The position numbers and the translations under genes were made by a program. DNA of 64,000 nucleotides from Verrucomicrobiia bacterium (GTDB lineage Bacteria; Verrucomicrobiota; Verrucomicrobiia; Opitutales; Cerasicoccaceae), in the NCBI GenBank assembly GCA_030432235.1, contig JAUIHT010000003.1:310001-374000 (forward strand), read 5' to 3'. Below, one piece after another: positions 56,540-63,037 of this stretch. Under the pieces are notes generated by a model that was not told where the DNA came from, searched no databases, and saw only the letters and a program-made list of their open reading frames with translations. How positions within the stretch are numbered: position 1 is the first letter of the stretch; every line of letters starts with the position of its first letter.

Positions 56540-56659
56540 TTGACAAAGTTTCTGTAATTACTGAAAATTTGGTTAGTTTTAAAATTTACTCGTCCTGCTG
56601 GCCCTCCAGAACCCGCATCGTAATCAAGCTCATCCAGACTTTCAGTTTTTACAGAAACT
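56540..56659 (+). promoter_or_regulatory. Promoter-like TTGACA and 11-bp inverted repeat touching the start codon
   Basis: TTGACA at 56540-56545 is followed 17 bases later by GAAAAT. AGTTTCTGTAA (56547-56557) and TTACAGAAACT (56649-56659) are perfect reverse complements 91 bases apart; the right copy ends exactly before the ATG of the next gene. It could be an operator pair or a fold covering the start. Confidence 0.45.
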
Positions 56660-57439
56660 ATGAAAACAACAATCAGCAATATTCCTCTCACCTTGCACGA
56701 CCCCGAGAGTGGCCGCTGCTGGGAAATTCCCCGCAAGCGCGTGACCAGCATCTATGCAGAAGTCACCGAGCGCTGGGTGGCCAATGTTATAGTACCGAAG
56801 GCCATCGTAAGGGAACTGGTCGTGCCGAAGTTTCTGGAGCCGGTGCCAATCGAGGCCGGATACATCCTGAGCCTGTGCGCTATCTTTATGAAACATGCCG
56901 CTCCGGACTGGGCACCCCTGGCGATGGGTCCGGCCAGCCGTAACTGCGCGCTGCGCATAGCCTGCCGCGACACGCGCGACGGCAGCCCCGCCGTCTGGGT
57001 GGACCACCGCTATAGCGACAGCTTCCTCGTCGAAGCCCTGGCCAAGCTCGGCTTCCCCGAAGTCCACGCCTGCCTGAAGGTCAAGATGAACCAGCAGGGC
57101 AAGGGCGACGATAGTATCACCATGGAAACACGCGACGAAGCCGTCGCGCTGCACCTCCGGGAGACAGCCCAAAAAATGGGCACTACAGATACGGCGTTTC
57201 CTGATGCCCAGGCTTTTGAGGACTACTTCTGTGAAGGTATCCGCAGCTATGGTCCAGGCACCAAGCCGGGAACCGTCACCATGGTCGACCTGCACAAGTG
57301 CAGCGACAACCACTTTGAGGCACTGCCACAGTACCGGGGCACGCTACACACACCCATGGGCGAATGGCCCGTTGACAGCCTATACCGGACACAAAACGGT
57401 CTCTACGAATGGCGCTACGAGGGCGATGTAACGCTCTGA
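56660..57439 (+). CDS. Conserved-looking hypothetical cytoplasmic protein
   Basis: A 259-residue protein with no signal peptide or transmembrane segment and no motif I recognise. Segments of note: KRVTSIYAEVTERWVANVIV, GYILSLCAIFMKHAAPDWAP, AVWVDHRYSDSFLVEALAKL and the end WPVDSLYRTQNGLYEWRYEG. It is acidic-neutral with several Cys and His. The composition and end segment are reminiscent of DUF2071-type proteins, but I am not confident. It ends directly against the convergent methylmalonyl-CoA decarboxylase gene (no gap), and is preceded by an inverted repeat that touches its start. Confidence 0.6.
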   Translation: MKTTISNIPLTLHDPESGRCWEIPRKRVTSIYAEVTERWVANVIVPKAIVRELVVPKFLEPVPIEAGYILSLCAIFMKHAAPDWAPLAMGPASRNCALRIACRDTRDGSPAVWVDHRYSDSFLVEALAKLGFPEVHACLKVKMNQQGKGDDSITMETRDEAVALHLRETAQKMGTTDTAFPDAQAFEDYFCEGIRSYGPGTKPGTVTMVDLHKCSDNHFEALPQYRGTLHTPMGEWPVDSLYRTQNGLYEWRYEGDVTL

Positions 57440-58219
57440 TCACCGTCCCTTGAAGACGGGGGCGCGCTTTTCCTTAAAGGAGAGGATGCCCTCCTTGTAG
57501 TCGTCGCTGTCGTAGACTTTGCGACGCAGGCCCTGAATTTCTTCAAAAGTCTCGGCCGGGATGGGCGTGCCTTTCAAGAGCAAGCGGAACTGCCGCTTGA
57601 TCACACTGACGGACAGCGGCGCGTTGGCCAGGATACTGGCTGCGATGTCCTTGGTGAAGCTTTCCAGCTCCGCCGGCGGCACGACGTGGTTGACCATGCT
57701 GACGTTAAAGGCCTGCTCGGCGGAGATGGGCTGAGCGGTGTAAAACATCTCCTTGGCGATCTTGGGGCCGAGCACGTTGATGAAGTGCACGATGCCGGAG
57801 GCGTTGTAGGGCAGCCCGAGCTTGGCTGGGGTGATGGCAAAGGTCGCGCCCTCGGCGCAGATAATCATGTCGCAGGAGATGCAGAGGTCGCAGGCCCCAC
57901 CCCAGACAGAGCCCTCCACCATGGCGATGACGGGATAGGGAAAGTCCTGCACGCGCCGCAGCAAGGTACCGAGGCTGTCGTGGTAGTTCAGCGGATCGCG
58001 GCGGGACTCCGGCAGCTCACGGATGTCGTGCCCGGCACTCCACACCTTCACGCCCGGCTCGGCTCGCAGGATGACCGTGTGGATCTCCTGCTGCTCAAAC
58101 TCGTCGAAGCCAGCCACGAGCTCCTTGACCAGCTCGCCGCTGAGGCAGTTGCGCTTGGCCGGGTTGCTCATCATGAGCACACCCAAGTGCCCTTCCGTGA
58201 ATTTTTGAATCAATGCCAT
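57440..58219 (-). CDS. Methylmalonyl-CoA decarboxylase (crotonase family)
   Basis: A 259-residue crotonase-fold enzyme that decarboxylates methylmalonyl-CoA to propionyl-CoA. It closely resembles E. coli ScpB/YgfG in order of motifs: VWSAGHDIRELPESRRDPLN (catalytic His), MVEGSVWGGACDL (oxyanion Gly), ITPAKLGLPYNASGIVHFIN (Tyr) and the end EEIQGLRRKVYDSDDYKEGI then LSFKEKRAPVFKGR. The two genes ScpA/ScpC usually nearby in E. coli are absent. With the adenosyltransferase at 48.3 kb it suggests a B12-dependent methylmalonyl-CoA pathway. Confidence 0.88.
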   Translation of the reverse strand: MALIQKFTEGHLGVLMMSNPAKRNCLSGELVKELVAGFDEFEQQEIHTVILRAEPGVKVWSAGHDIRELPESRRDPLNYHDSLGTLLRRVQDFPYPVIAMVEGSVWGGACDLCISCDMIICAEGATFAITPAKLGLPYNASGIVHFINVLGPKIAKEMFYTAQPISAEQAFNVSMVNHVVPPAELESFTKDIAASILANAPLSVSVIKRQFRLLLKGTPIPAETFEEIQGLRRKVYDSDDYKEGILSFKEKRAPVFKGR

Positions 58220-58596
58220 GAGCGCACCATGACGGGCCGCCCCGCATTACGCAATGCCGCCGTGCGCCACGAATTCAGTATAAGCAAAAGACGGCGAGGT
58301 TTGAGACGGAGCGATAGGGTGACGGGGGAAAAGGAGAGGAGTAGACTGCATTAGAGGAAGCAGCTAAAATTTCACTGACTTGTCTGCCTCTGAGTTTGAT
58401 TATAGTAAATCATATATGGCCCGCATGCGTTCCTTTTTTCCCAAAACCAGCATCCGGCCCGTTCATTCGGGAATCCATCCTTTACATTAAGCAAAGCTGC
58501 TTGCAGAGTTAGACCTATAGGCCACAGCTCACCTTGCCTGAGCGACTGTTTACTTGGCTCCACGCACACAGCTACCATCAATTAAGAAGAACCTGA
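58220..58596. other. 377-base divergent gap without recognised features
   Basis: Between the methylmalonyl-CoA decarboxylase start and a PEP-CTERM gene. AT-rich in the middle. I see no gene, RNA or clear promoter. Confidence 0.6.
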
Positions 58597-59136
58597 ATGA
58601 AGTATCTAAAGACACTGCTACTCGCCCTTACATTAAGCGCCTCGACATCCTTTGCCGCTGTTCTGGTGACCGTTGAACAAGTCGGTGCGGACGTCGTCTT
58701 CAGCTTTAGCGGCAGCCTATTTTTCTTAGGTGAGCCCGATGGAAGTGGGGTCAATGCCGAAGTGGGCGAGACACAATTCCTGTCTTACAACGGCATGTAC
58801 GATACGCACGCATCCGGCGTTCTTTTAACCACGGGCTTATGGACAACGGTTACCACGCTAGGTGGTTTTCCTTCTGGAGATTCATTCAGTTTTTCCTCAA
58901 CTTCCGTGGACGCACCCTTGGGATACTCCTCCGGCTCTCCCCTCAGCGGTACGGCCACATTTGCCAACAAAGATCTCGTTTCAGACATGGGCTTCACGCC
59001 GGGGGATTCGGGCTCGTTTTCCGGAGGCGGCAACACAATCAATTTTACCGTCGTCCCGGAACCCTCCACCTGGGCCACCCTCGCTGGCGTCGCCATGCTC
59101 GGCTTGGCCTGCTGGCGCAGAAAGACAAAAGTCTAA
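58597..59136 (+). CDS. PEP-CTERM protein
   Basis: A 179-residue secreted protein: signal peptide (KYLKTLLLALTLSASTSFA), a core rich in Ser, Gly, Phe and Thr with short beta-strand-like repeats (FSGSLFFLGEPDGSGV, GDSFSFSSTSVD), and the sorting signal VPEPSTWATLAGVAMLGLAC then WRRKTKV. Anchoring or release by an exosortase is expected. The KTKV codons and stop overlap the GAAAGTC-type word repeat that follows. Confidence 0.88.
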   Translation: MKYLKTLLLALTLSASTSFAAVLVTVEQVGADVVFSFSGSLFFLGEPDGSGVNAEVGETQFLSYNGMYDTHASGVLLTTGLWTTVTTLGGFPSGDSFSFSSTSVDAPLGYSSGSPLSGTATFANKDLVSDMGFTPGDSGSFSGGGNTINFTVVPEPSTWATLAGVAMLGLACWRRKTKV

Positions 59137-59152
59137 AGTCGAAAGACGTAAG
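59122..59152. repeat. GAAAGTC-type word repeat across the PEP-CTERM stop codon
   Basis: GAAAGACAAAAGTCTAAAGT then CGAAAGACG. The words start inside the codons for KTKV and the TAA is part of the word. Only one arm is seen here. Confidence 0.55.
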
Positions 59153-59174
59153 CTTTGCAGAACAACAAGCCGTG

Positions 59175-59196
59175 GCCGCAACGCTGCGGCTTTTTT
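59175..59196 (+). terminator. Rho-independent terminator after the PEP-CTERM gene
   Basis: GCCGCA, loop ACGC, TGCGGC, then six T. Thirty-eight bases after the stop. Confidence 0.85.
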
Positions 59197-59253
59197 CATG
59201 GGCGCCGTCGCAGTCGATAGTGACGCACAAAGCGGCAAGGCCTGCCGAACATC

Positions 59254-59287
59254 ATAAAAAAGCACGCTCCTTACAGGGAGCGTGCTT
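59254..59287 (-). terminator. Minus-strand terminator behind a PEP-CTERM remnant
   Basis: AAGCACGCTCC (59260-59270) pairs with GGAGCGTGCTT (59277-59287), 11 bp, loop TTACAG; on the minus strand it is followed by TTTTTT. It sits 24 bases beyond the stop of the PEP-CTERM tail remnant on that strand. Confidence 0.8.
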
Positions 59288-59310
59288 CCGAAAAAGGGTT
59301 GCCTTCCGTC

Positions 59311-59361
59311 TCAGGCCCGGCGGCGGCGGTAGGCGACGAGGCCCAGCGCGGCGACACCGAA
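59311..59361 (-). pseudogene. C-terminal remnant of a PEP-CTERM protein
   Basis: On the minus strand the frame ending at a TGA (59311-59313) reads GFGVAALGLVAYRRRRA, a complete hydrophobic helix and Arg tail of a PEP-CTERM sorting signal. Immediately upstream is an in-frame TAG (59362-59364) and unrelated hairpin-rich sequence, with no PEP motif. The body of the gene is missing, while the terminator behind it survives. It is too short to be functional. The 59365-59523 stretch beyond shows no gene. Confidence 0.7.
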
Positions 59362-59523
59362 GCCCTACCTGGGGCGTTGCCCCAGGCTACGTTCAGGCCC
59401 TTGGCCTGAAAGAGTCACGCGGCGAAGCGCTTATAAAAACGCAGCGCGTCTTGTCCTCAAGCCGCAGTTCCATCCTGTGAGGCAAACGCGTGCGGATTGG
59501 GACAATCCGCGCTACCTAATAGC

Positions 59524-60477
59524 TTACGGCGGCCGCTCGACGCTGACCGTGTCGGAGCCTTTTTCGTTGCCGGTGTCGAGGATGACGTAGACGCGAAAGC
59601 TGGCGGTGGAGCCCGTCTGGGCCAGGCCGAAGGTGGTCAAACATTCGCGGGGGGTGGAGGGGGCGGCGTGGGCCACGACGTGCTCGTCGCCGGTGTCGTA
59701 CTTGTCGCCAGGGCAGCCGCGCACCTGGTACTCCTTCAAGGTGGCCTCGTCACTGGCCTCCCAGGTGATTTTGGCCCGCGCGGAGGCCGCATCCCAGCTC
59801 GCGGCGGCGGCGACGGGCTTGGGCGTGTGGCCGGGCTTGGGCGTGAGCGCGGGCAGGCTGGTCACATAGGGGCTGCCCTCGGGAAACATCCCGGGGACGA
59901 GCTGCCGGTACTGCTTGAGTACGCTGTAAATCCGCTTCTGGAGCGCGTTGCGGCGGGCGCGGGTCAGCCGCAGGACGGCCCCGGCGCGCGTCCAGGCGGT
60001 GTAAACGGCGCGCAGGGCATCGAGCTCCGCCGCGAAGTCCGCCACGGTATAATCCCCGATGAGCAGGACCGGCTCCCCGGCGGCGTTGAGGGCCTCCCAT
60101 AGGGCCTGCACCTCGACCAGGGGCGCGAGGAACTTGCTCTCGGCGAAGGAATCCTCCGGCTGGTAGGGCAAGGCCTCGGCCCAAGGCTCATTTTCGTAAA
60201 GCGCGCGCACCCGGGCGGCAAACTGCTGGAAGCGGGCGATGAGCGACTGCTTGGCCTGCTTGATCGAGCCCGAGGCGAACTCCACCGCGTTCAAATCGGC
60301 GATGACCTGGTCCCGCTCGGCGATGAGCGACTCTCGCAGGGCCTTGAAATCGGGCAATGTGACCCCGCCGCCGACCACGATGGGCCCCGCCGCCCCAAGC
60401 GCGGCGTCGGCCGACTCCCAATGAGCGATAAATTCGCTCGTGGTGGACACATAAGAGCTGGGAGAGGTCAGCGGCAT
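59524..60477 (-). CDS. Hypothetical protein with C-terminal Fn3-like region
   Basis: A 317-residue protein with no signal peptide or membrane segment. The first ~210 residues are helical (LIARFQQFAARVRALY, LRLTRARRNALQKRIYSVL, ALWEALNAAGEPVLLIGDY). After a PKPGHTPKP linker, the last ~100 residues are beta-rich with AKITWEASDEATLKEYQVR and FRVYVILDTGNEKGSDTVSV, in the style of a fibronectin type III domain. No family recognised. It is transcribed towards the PEP-CTERM remnant and away from the PEP-CTERM array. Confidence 0.6.
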   Translation of the reverse strand: MPLTSPSSYVSTTSEFIAHWESADAALGAAGPIVVGGGVTLPDFKALRESLIAERDQVIADLNAVEFASGSIKQAKQSLIARFQQFAARVRALYENEPWAEALPYQPEDSFAESKFLAPLVEVQALWEALNAAGEPVLLIGDYTVADFAAELDALRAVYTAWTRAGAVLRLTRARRNALQKRIYSVLKQYRQLVPGMFPEGSPYVTSLPALTPKPGHTPKPVAAAASWDAASARAKITWEASDEATLKEYQVRGCPGDKYDTGDEHVVAHAAPSTPRECLTTFGLAQTGSTASFRVYVILDTGNEKGSDTVSVERPP

Positions 60478-60717
60478 GACGAAAGCAAATAAAAAGTTTC
60501 TGTACGCATAATAAAATTTGCTGTTTTTTCAATCTATTAAGTCCTTTTTTTTATAATTTTATAAAATAGTTTTATAGTTTTTGTTAATCGCAAAGCTCTT
60601 TAAGCTGCTTATAAAATCCTATTATTTAAAAGTTTTACTCCTATTTTTGACTTTATAAATGTCTTAGCCCGTCTTGACGACCTGATGGTGTTTGGAGCCG
60701 TATTTTACTTTGCTTTT

Positions 60718-60760
60718 GGGCAGAATTAACCGACGCATTTGCGCCTGCGTCGTTCTGCCC
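60718..60760 (+). other. Long two-part hairpin upstream of the PEP-CTERM array
   Basis: Outer stem GGGCAGAA/TTCTGCCC (8 bp) and inner stem CGACGCA/TGCGTCG (7 bp, loop TTTGCGCC) with a five-base bulge TTAAC on the left. It lies 131 bases before the first array gene. No T-run follows, so it does not look like a simple terminator. Confidence 0.6.
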
Positions 60761-60834
60761 ATGGTAAATTGGGCCCTACTCAGGCAAAAATAGGTTGTCA
60801 TTAGGCTCAATAATAGACTACTTTGAAAACGCTT

Positions 60835-60858
60835 TTCCAGATGACTGCTGTTCTGGAA
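60835..60858. other. 7-bp inverted repeat near the first array gene
   Basis: TTCCAGA (60835-60841) and TCTGGAA (60852-60858), loop of ten bases, ending 32 bases before the ATG. Possible leader hairpin or operator. Confidence 0.4.
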
Positions 60859-60890
60859 GCTGTCGGACTTAAAAACACTACTGTTCTACC

Positions 60891-61463
60891 ATGAAAATCA
60901 AAGCCGCTCTCCTCGCTGCTGCCTGCATGGCTTGTGTTAACCACAGCCACGCGGCCATCCAGTTGGAAGTCACCGGCGGCATCAACTCGCCGCTAACCGT
61001 CCAGATTCTTGAAGGGGATGTTTTCCTGACCACGGATGCCGATACCGGAGTATTTCTTGTCGTTTTTGAAAACTTCTGGAATAGCTCCAGCAGCGGTTTC
61101 TCAGGTGGCTATAGCACCGATACCATTTCCATGACGACGGCTACCAGCTCCGCATTTACGGGGGCCTATGTCGGGGGGATTATTACCGCCGCCGATTTAA
61201 CCTTAGGTTTTAACGGGAGTGGCTTTACCAGCGGGCTATCCATGACCCTTGGAACAGGGACACGCACTACCAGCAACAGCCTTATGCTCGACTACACGTC
61301 GATCAATGCATCCGGCAATGCCTATATTTACCGAGATACAGATAATATCGCCTCTGGTCCTATAGCGTGGAGCGCCGTCCCCGAGCCGTCGACCTACGCC
61401 GCGATGTTTGCCACCGCCGCCCTCGGCCTGGCCTGCTGGCGCCGGAGGAAGACGAAAGCCTAA
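60891..61463 (+). CDS. PEP-CTERM array protein 1
   Basis: A 190-residue secreted protein. Signal peptide MKIKAALLAAACMACVNHSH then AA, a beta-rich variable core with Thr/Ser/Gly repeats, and VPEPSTYAAMFATAALGLAC then WRRRKTKA. The signal peptide is near-identical to those of the next two genes, while the cores are unrelated by eye. The last codons and the TAA are part of a GAAAGTC-type palindrome. Confidence 0.88.
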   Translation: MKIKAALLAAACMACVNHSHAAIQLEVTGGINSPLTVQILEGDVFLTTDADTGVFLVVFENFWNSSSSGFSGGYSTDTISMTTATSSAFTGAYVGGIITAADLTLGFNGSGFTSGLSMTLGTGTRTTSNSLMLDYTSINASGNAYIYRDTDNIASGPIAWSAVPEPSTYAAMFATAALGLACWRRRKTKA

Positions 61464-61537
61464 AGACGAAAGTCGAAAGCCCTTCCTGGGCAAAGCCTCA
61501 CCTGCCTTTAGACTTTAGCCTTTCGACTTTCGACTCC
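61449..61537. repeat. GAAAGTC-type word-palindrome between array genes 1 and 2
   Basis: The left arm (61449-61480) reads AAGACGAAAGCCTAAAGACG and onward, overlapping the KTKA-stop codons of gene 1; the right arm (61506-61537) reads CTTTAGACTTTAGCCTTTCG and onward. Imperfect reverse complements. The right arm is followed by CTACACACCTTAACCACACC, also present before gene 3. Confidence 0.7.
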
Positions 61538-61562
61538 TACACACCTTAACCACACCACTACC

Positions 61563-62162
61563 ATGAAAATCAAAACTGCACTCCTTGCCGCCGCTTGCAC
61601 GGCGTTCCTCTCACTCACGCCTGCCCAGGCCATCATCAACTTCTCCGGGGACATCACCGGCAGCGGCGGCACGGTGGAGATTACGCAGTCCTTTGACATC
61701 ACCGTCACCACAGCAGGCTCTGCAACGTACCTAATGCTGGATAACTGGGTGAGCACGAGCGATGGCTCAAATGACGGCATAGACGTGATTCCGGACAGTA
61801 TCAACTACCGCATCAATGGTGGCGCTGTGCAAAGCGTAACCGTATTGGCTATACAAGACAACTTCAACTTTAATTTTTTAGCTATAACAGAAACTGACGG
61901 AGCTTTTTCTTTCATTGAAATCCCATTAGCGGTCAATGACGTTATAACCTTTGAGGCACAAAGCTGGACCACTACCGCTAATGCCACCTGGAACCCACAG
62001 GCCATCCAGGATTACAGCGGCGACGTGTTTCTCATGACCACCGATCTAACAGCGCTGAGCGACCCGACGCCCCTCGTCCCCGAGCCCTCGACCTACGCCG
62101 CGCTGGCTGGCGTGTTTTTCCTCGGCCTGGCCGTGTGGCGCAGGAGAAAGTCAAAAGCCTAA
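61563..62162 (+). CDS. PEP-CTERM array protein 2
   Basis: A 199-residue secreted protein. Signal peptide MKIKTALLAAACTAFLSLTP then AQA, core with ITVTTAGSATYLMLDNWVS and LAITETDGAFSFIEIPL, and VPEPSTYAALAGVFFLGLAV then WRRRKSKA. Same ends as its neighbours, different core. It starts 25 bases after the right palindrome arm with no clear Shine-Dalgarno sequence. Confidence 0.88.
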   Translation: MKIKTALLAAACTAFLSLTPAQAIINFSGDITGSGGTVEITQSFDITVTTAGSATYLMLDNWVSTSDGSNDGIDVIPDSINYRINGGAVQSVTVLAIQDNFNFNFLAITETDGAFSFIEIPLAVNDVITFEAQSWTTTANATWNPQAIQDYSGDVFLMTTDLTALSDPTPLVPEPSTYAALAGVFFLGLAVWRRRKSKA

Positions 62163-62236
62163 AGACGAAAGTCGAAAGCCCATGCAGCGTGCCTCTTGAC
62201 CAAGCTTTAGACTTTAGCCTTTCGACTTTTGACGCC
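62146..62236. repeat. GAAAGTC-type word-palindrome between array genes 2 and 3
   Basis: The left arm (62146-62179) reads GAAAGTCAAAAGCCTAAAGA and onward, covering the KSKA-stop of gene 2; the right arm (62205-62236) reads CTTTAGACTTTAGCCTTTCG and onward, the same sequence as in the previous element. Central loop about 25 bases. Confidence 0.7.
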
Positions 62237-62261
62237 TACACACCTTTACCACACCACTACC

Positions 62262-62831
62262 ATGAAACTCAAAACTGCACTCCTCGCCGCCGCCTGCGCG
62301 GCCCTCCTAACGCTGCCTGCCCAGGCTATCCTTTCGATTACGAACTGGGCCATAACCACCGACAGCCTCTCCTTTGATATCACGGGCGATGCCGCCTCGG
62401 TTGCAACACCCAGCAACAATCCCGACACCCTCTATGTCGGCCCAATCAGCAATGACACCTGGATCAATTCCAGCGGCGGCGCGACATCCTTTTCCGGGAC
62501 GGCAGATGAGGTGGCCATCGCAGGAGCCAACGCTATAGATGTTGGAGGATTCGCTGACTACATTTCTTTTTCGACCGGGGGCATACCCATGGACTTTACT
62601 AACGGTGGCACCATCAGTATATCGGTAAACTTCTCAGGTGTCAGCGGTCAGTTCACCCCCGCCAATATCGATGTGAACGACGTCATCATCTCCTGGGGCT
62701 TCAACACCACGAGTCAATTCCCGGATCCGTCGACGCAGCTGAACACCGTCCCCGAGCCCGCGACCTACGCCGCGCTGGCGGGCCTCGGCGTCATGGCCCT
62801 GGCAGGCCTGCGCCGGAAGACGAAAGTCTAA
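62262..62831 (+). CDS. PEP-CTERM array protein 3
   Basis: A 189-residue secreted protein. Signal peptide MKLKTALLAAACAALLTLPA then QA, a core with repeated Gly/Asn/Ser and DYISFSTGGIPMDFTNGG, and VPEPATYAALAGLGVMALAG then LRRKTKV. The leader CACCTTTACCACACCACTACC precedes the ATG as for gene 2. The ATG at 62262 was chosen for the signal peptide; the frame is open to 62229. Confidence 0.88.
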   Translation: MKLKTALLAAACAALLTLPAQAILSITNWAITTDSLSFDITGDAASVATPSNNPDTLYVGPISNDTWINSSGGATSFSGTADEVAIAGANAIDVGGFADYISFSTGGIPMDFTNGGTISISVNFSGVSGQFTPANIDVNDVIISWGFNTTSQFPDPSTQLNTVPEPATYAALAGLGVMALAGLRRKTKV

Positions 62832-62973
62832 GGACGAAAGGCAAAAGCCCGTGGGGCAAAGTTTTCCGAGAGGTCGTGCCGGTAGGTGCGGCCTTTTTTG
62901 TAAGCACCACACCCATTGCCCCAAAAGGACCCTTCTGCCCTCACCTTTCGACTTTCGTCTTTTGTCTTCCTCC
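62816..62973. repeat. GAAAGTC-type word-palindrome after array gene 3
   Basis: The left arm (62816-62850) reads GAAGACGAAAGTCTAAGGAC and onward, covering the KTKV-stop of gene 3; the right arm (62945-62973) reads CTTTCGACTTTCGTCTTTTG and onward. Between them is a terminator-like hairpin (GGTCG...CGGCC then six T, 62872-62899). The two arms are about 95 bases apart. Confidence 0.6.
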
Positions 62974-63037
62974 CTCCTTCGCCCTTGCCCTTCTGTGTCG
63001 ATTGGCCTAGACCCTGCTCTGACTCGATAAGAGCATC

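Larger units (their letters stand above)
60478..60890. other. 413-base AT-rich gap before the PEP-CTERM array
   Basis: Visibly AT-rich (long A/T runs at 60530-60660). It contains a long hairpin at 60718-60760 and a 7-bp inverted repeat at 60835-60858. No gene seen. Any promoter for the array should be here but I cannot place it. Confidence 0.6.

Noticed and set aside
61449-62236. CRISPR array (repeated GAAAGTC words)
   Set aside because: Units are 7-9 bases, degenerate, arranged as inverted arms, with no spacers and no cas genes.
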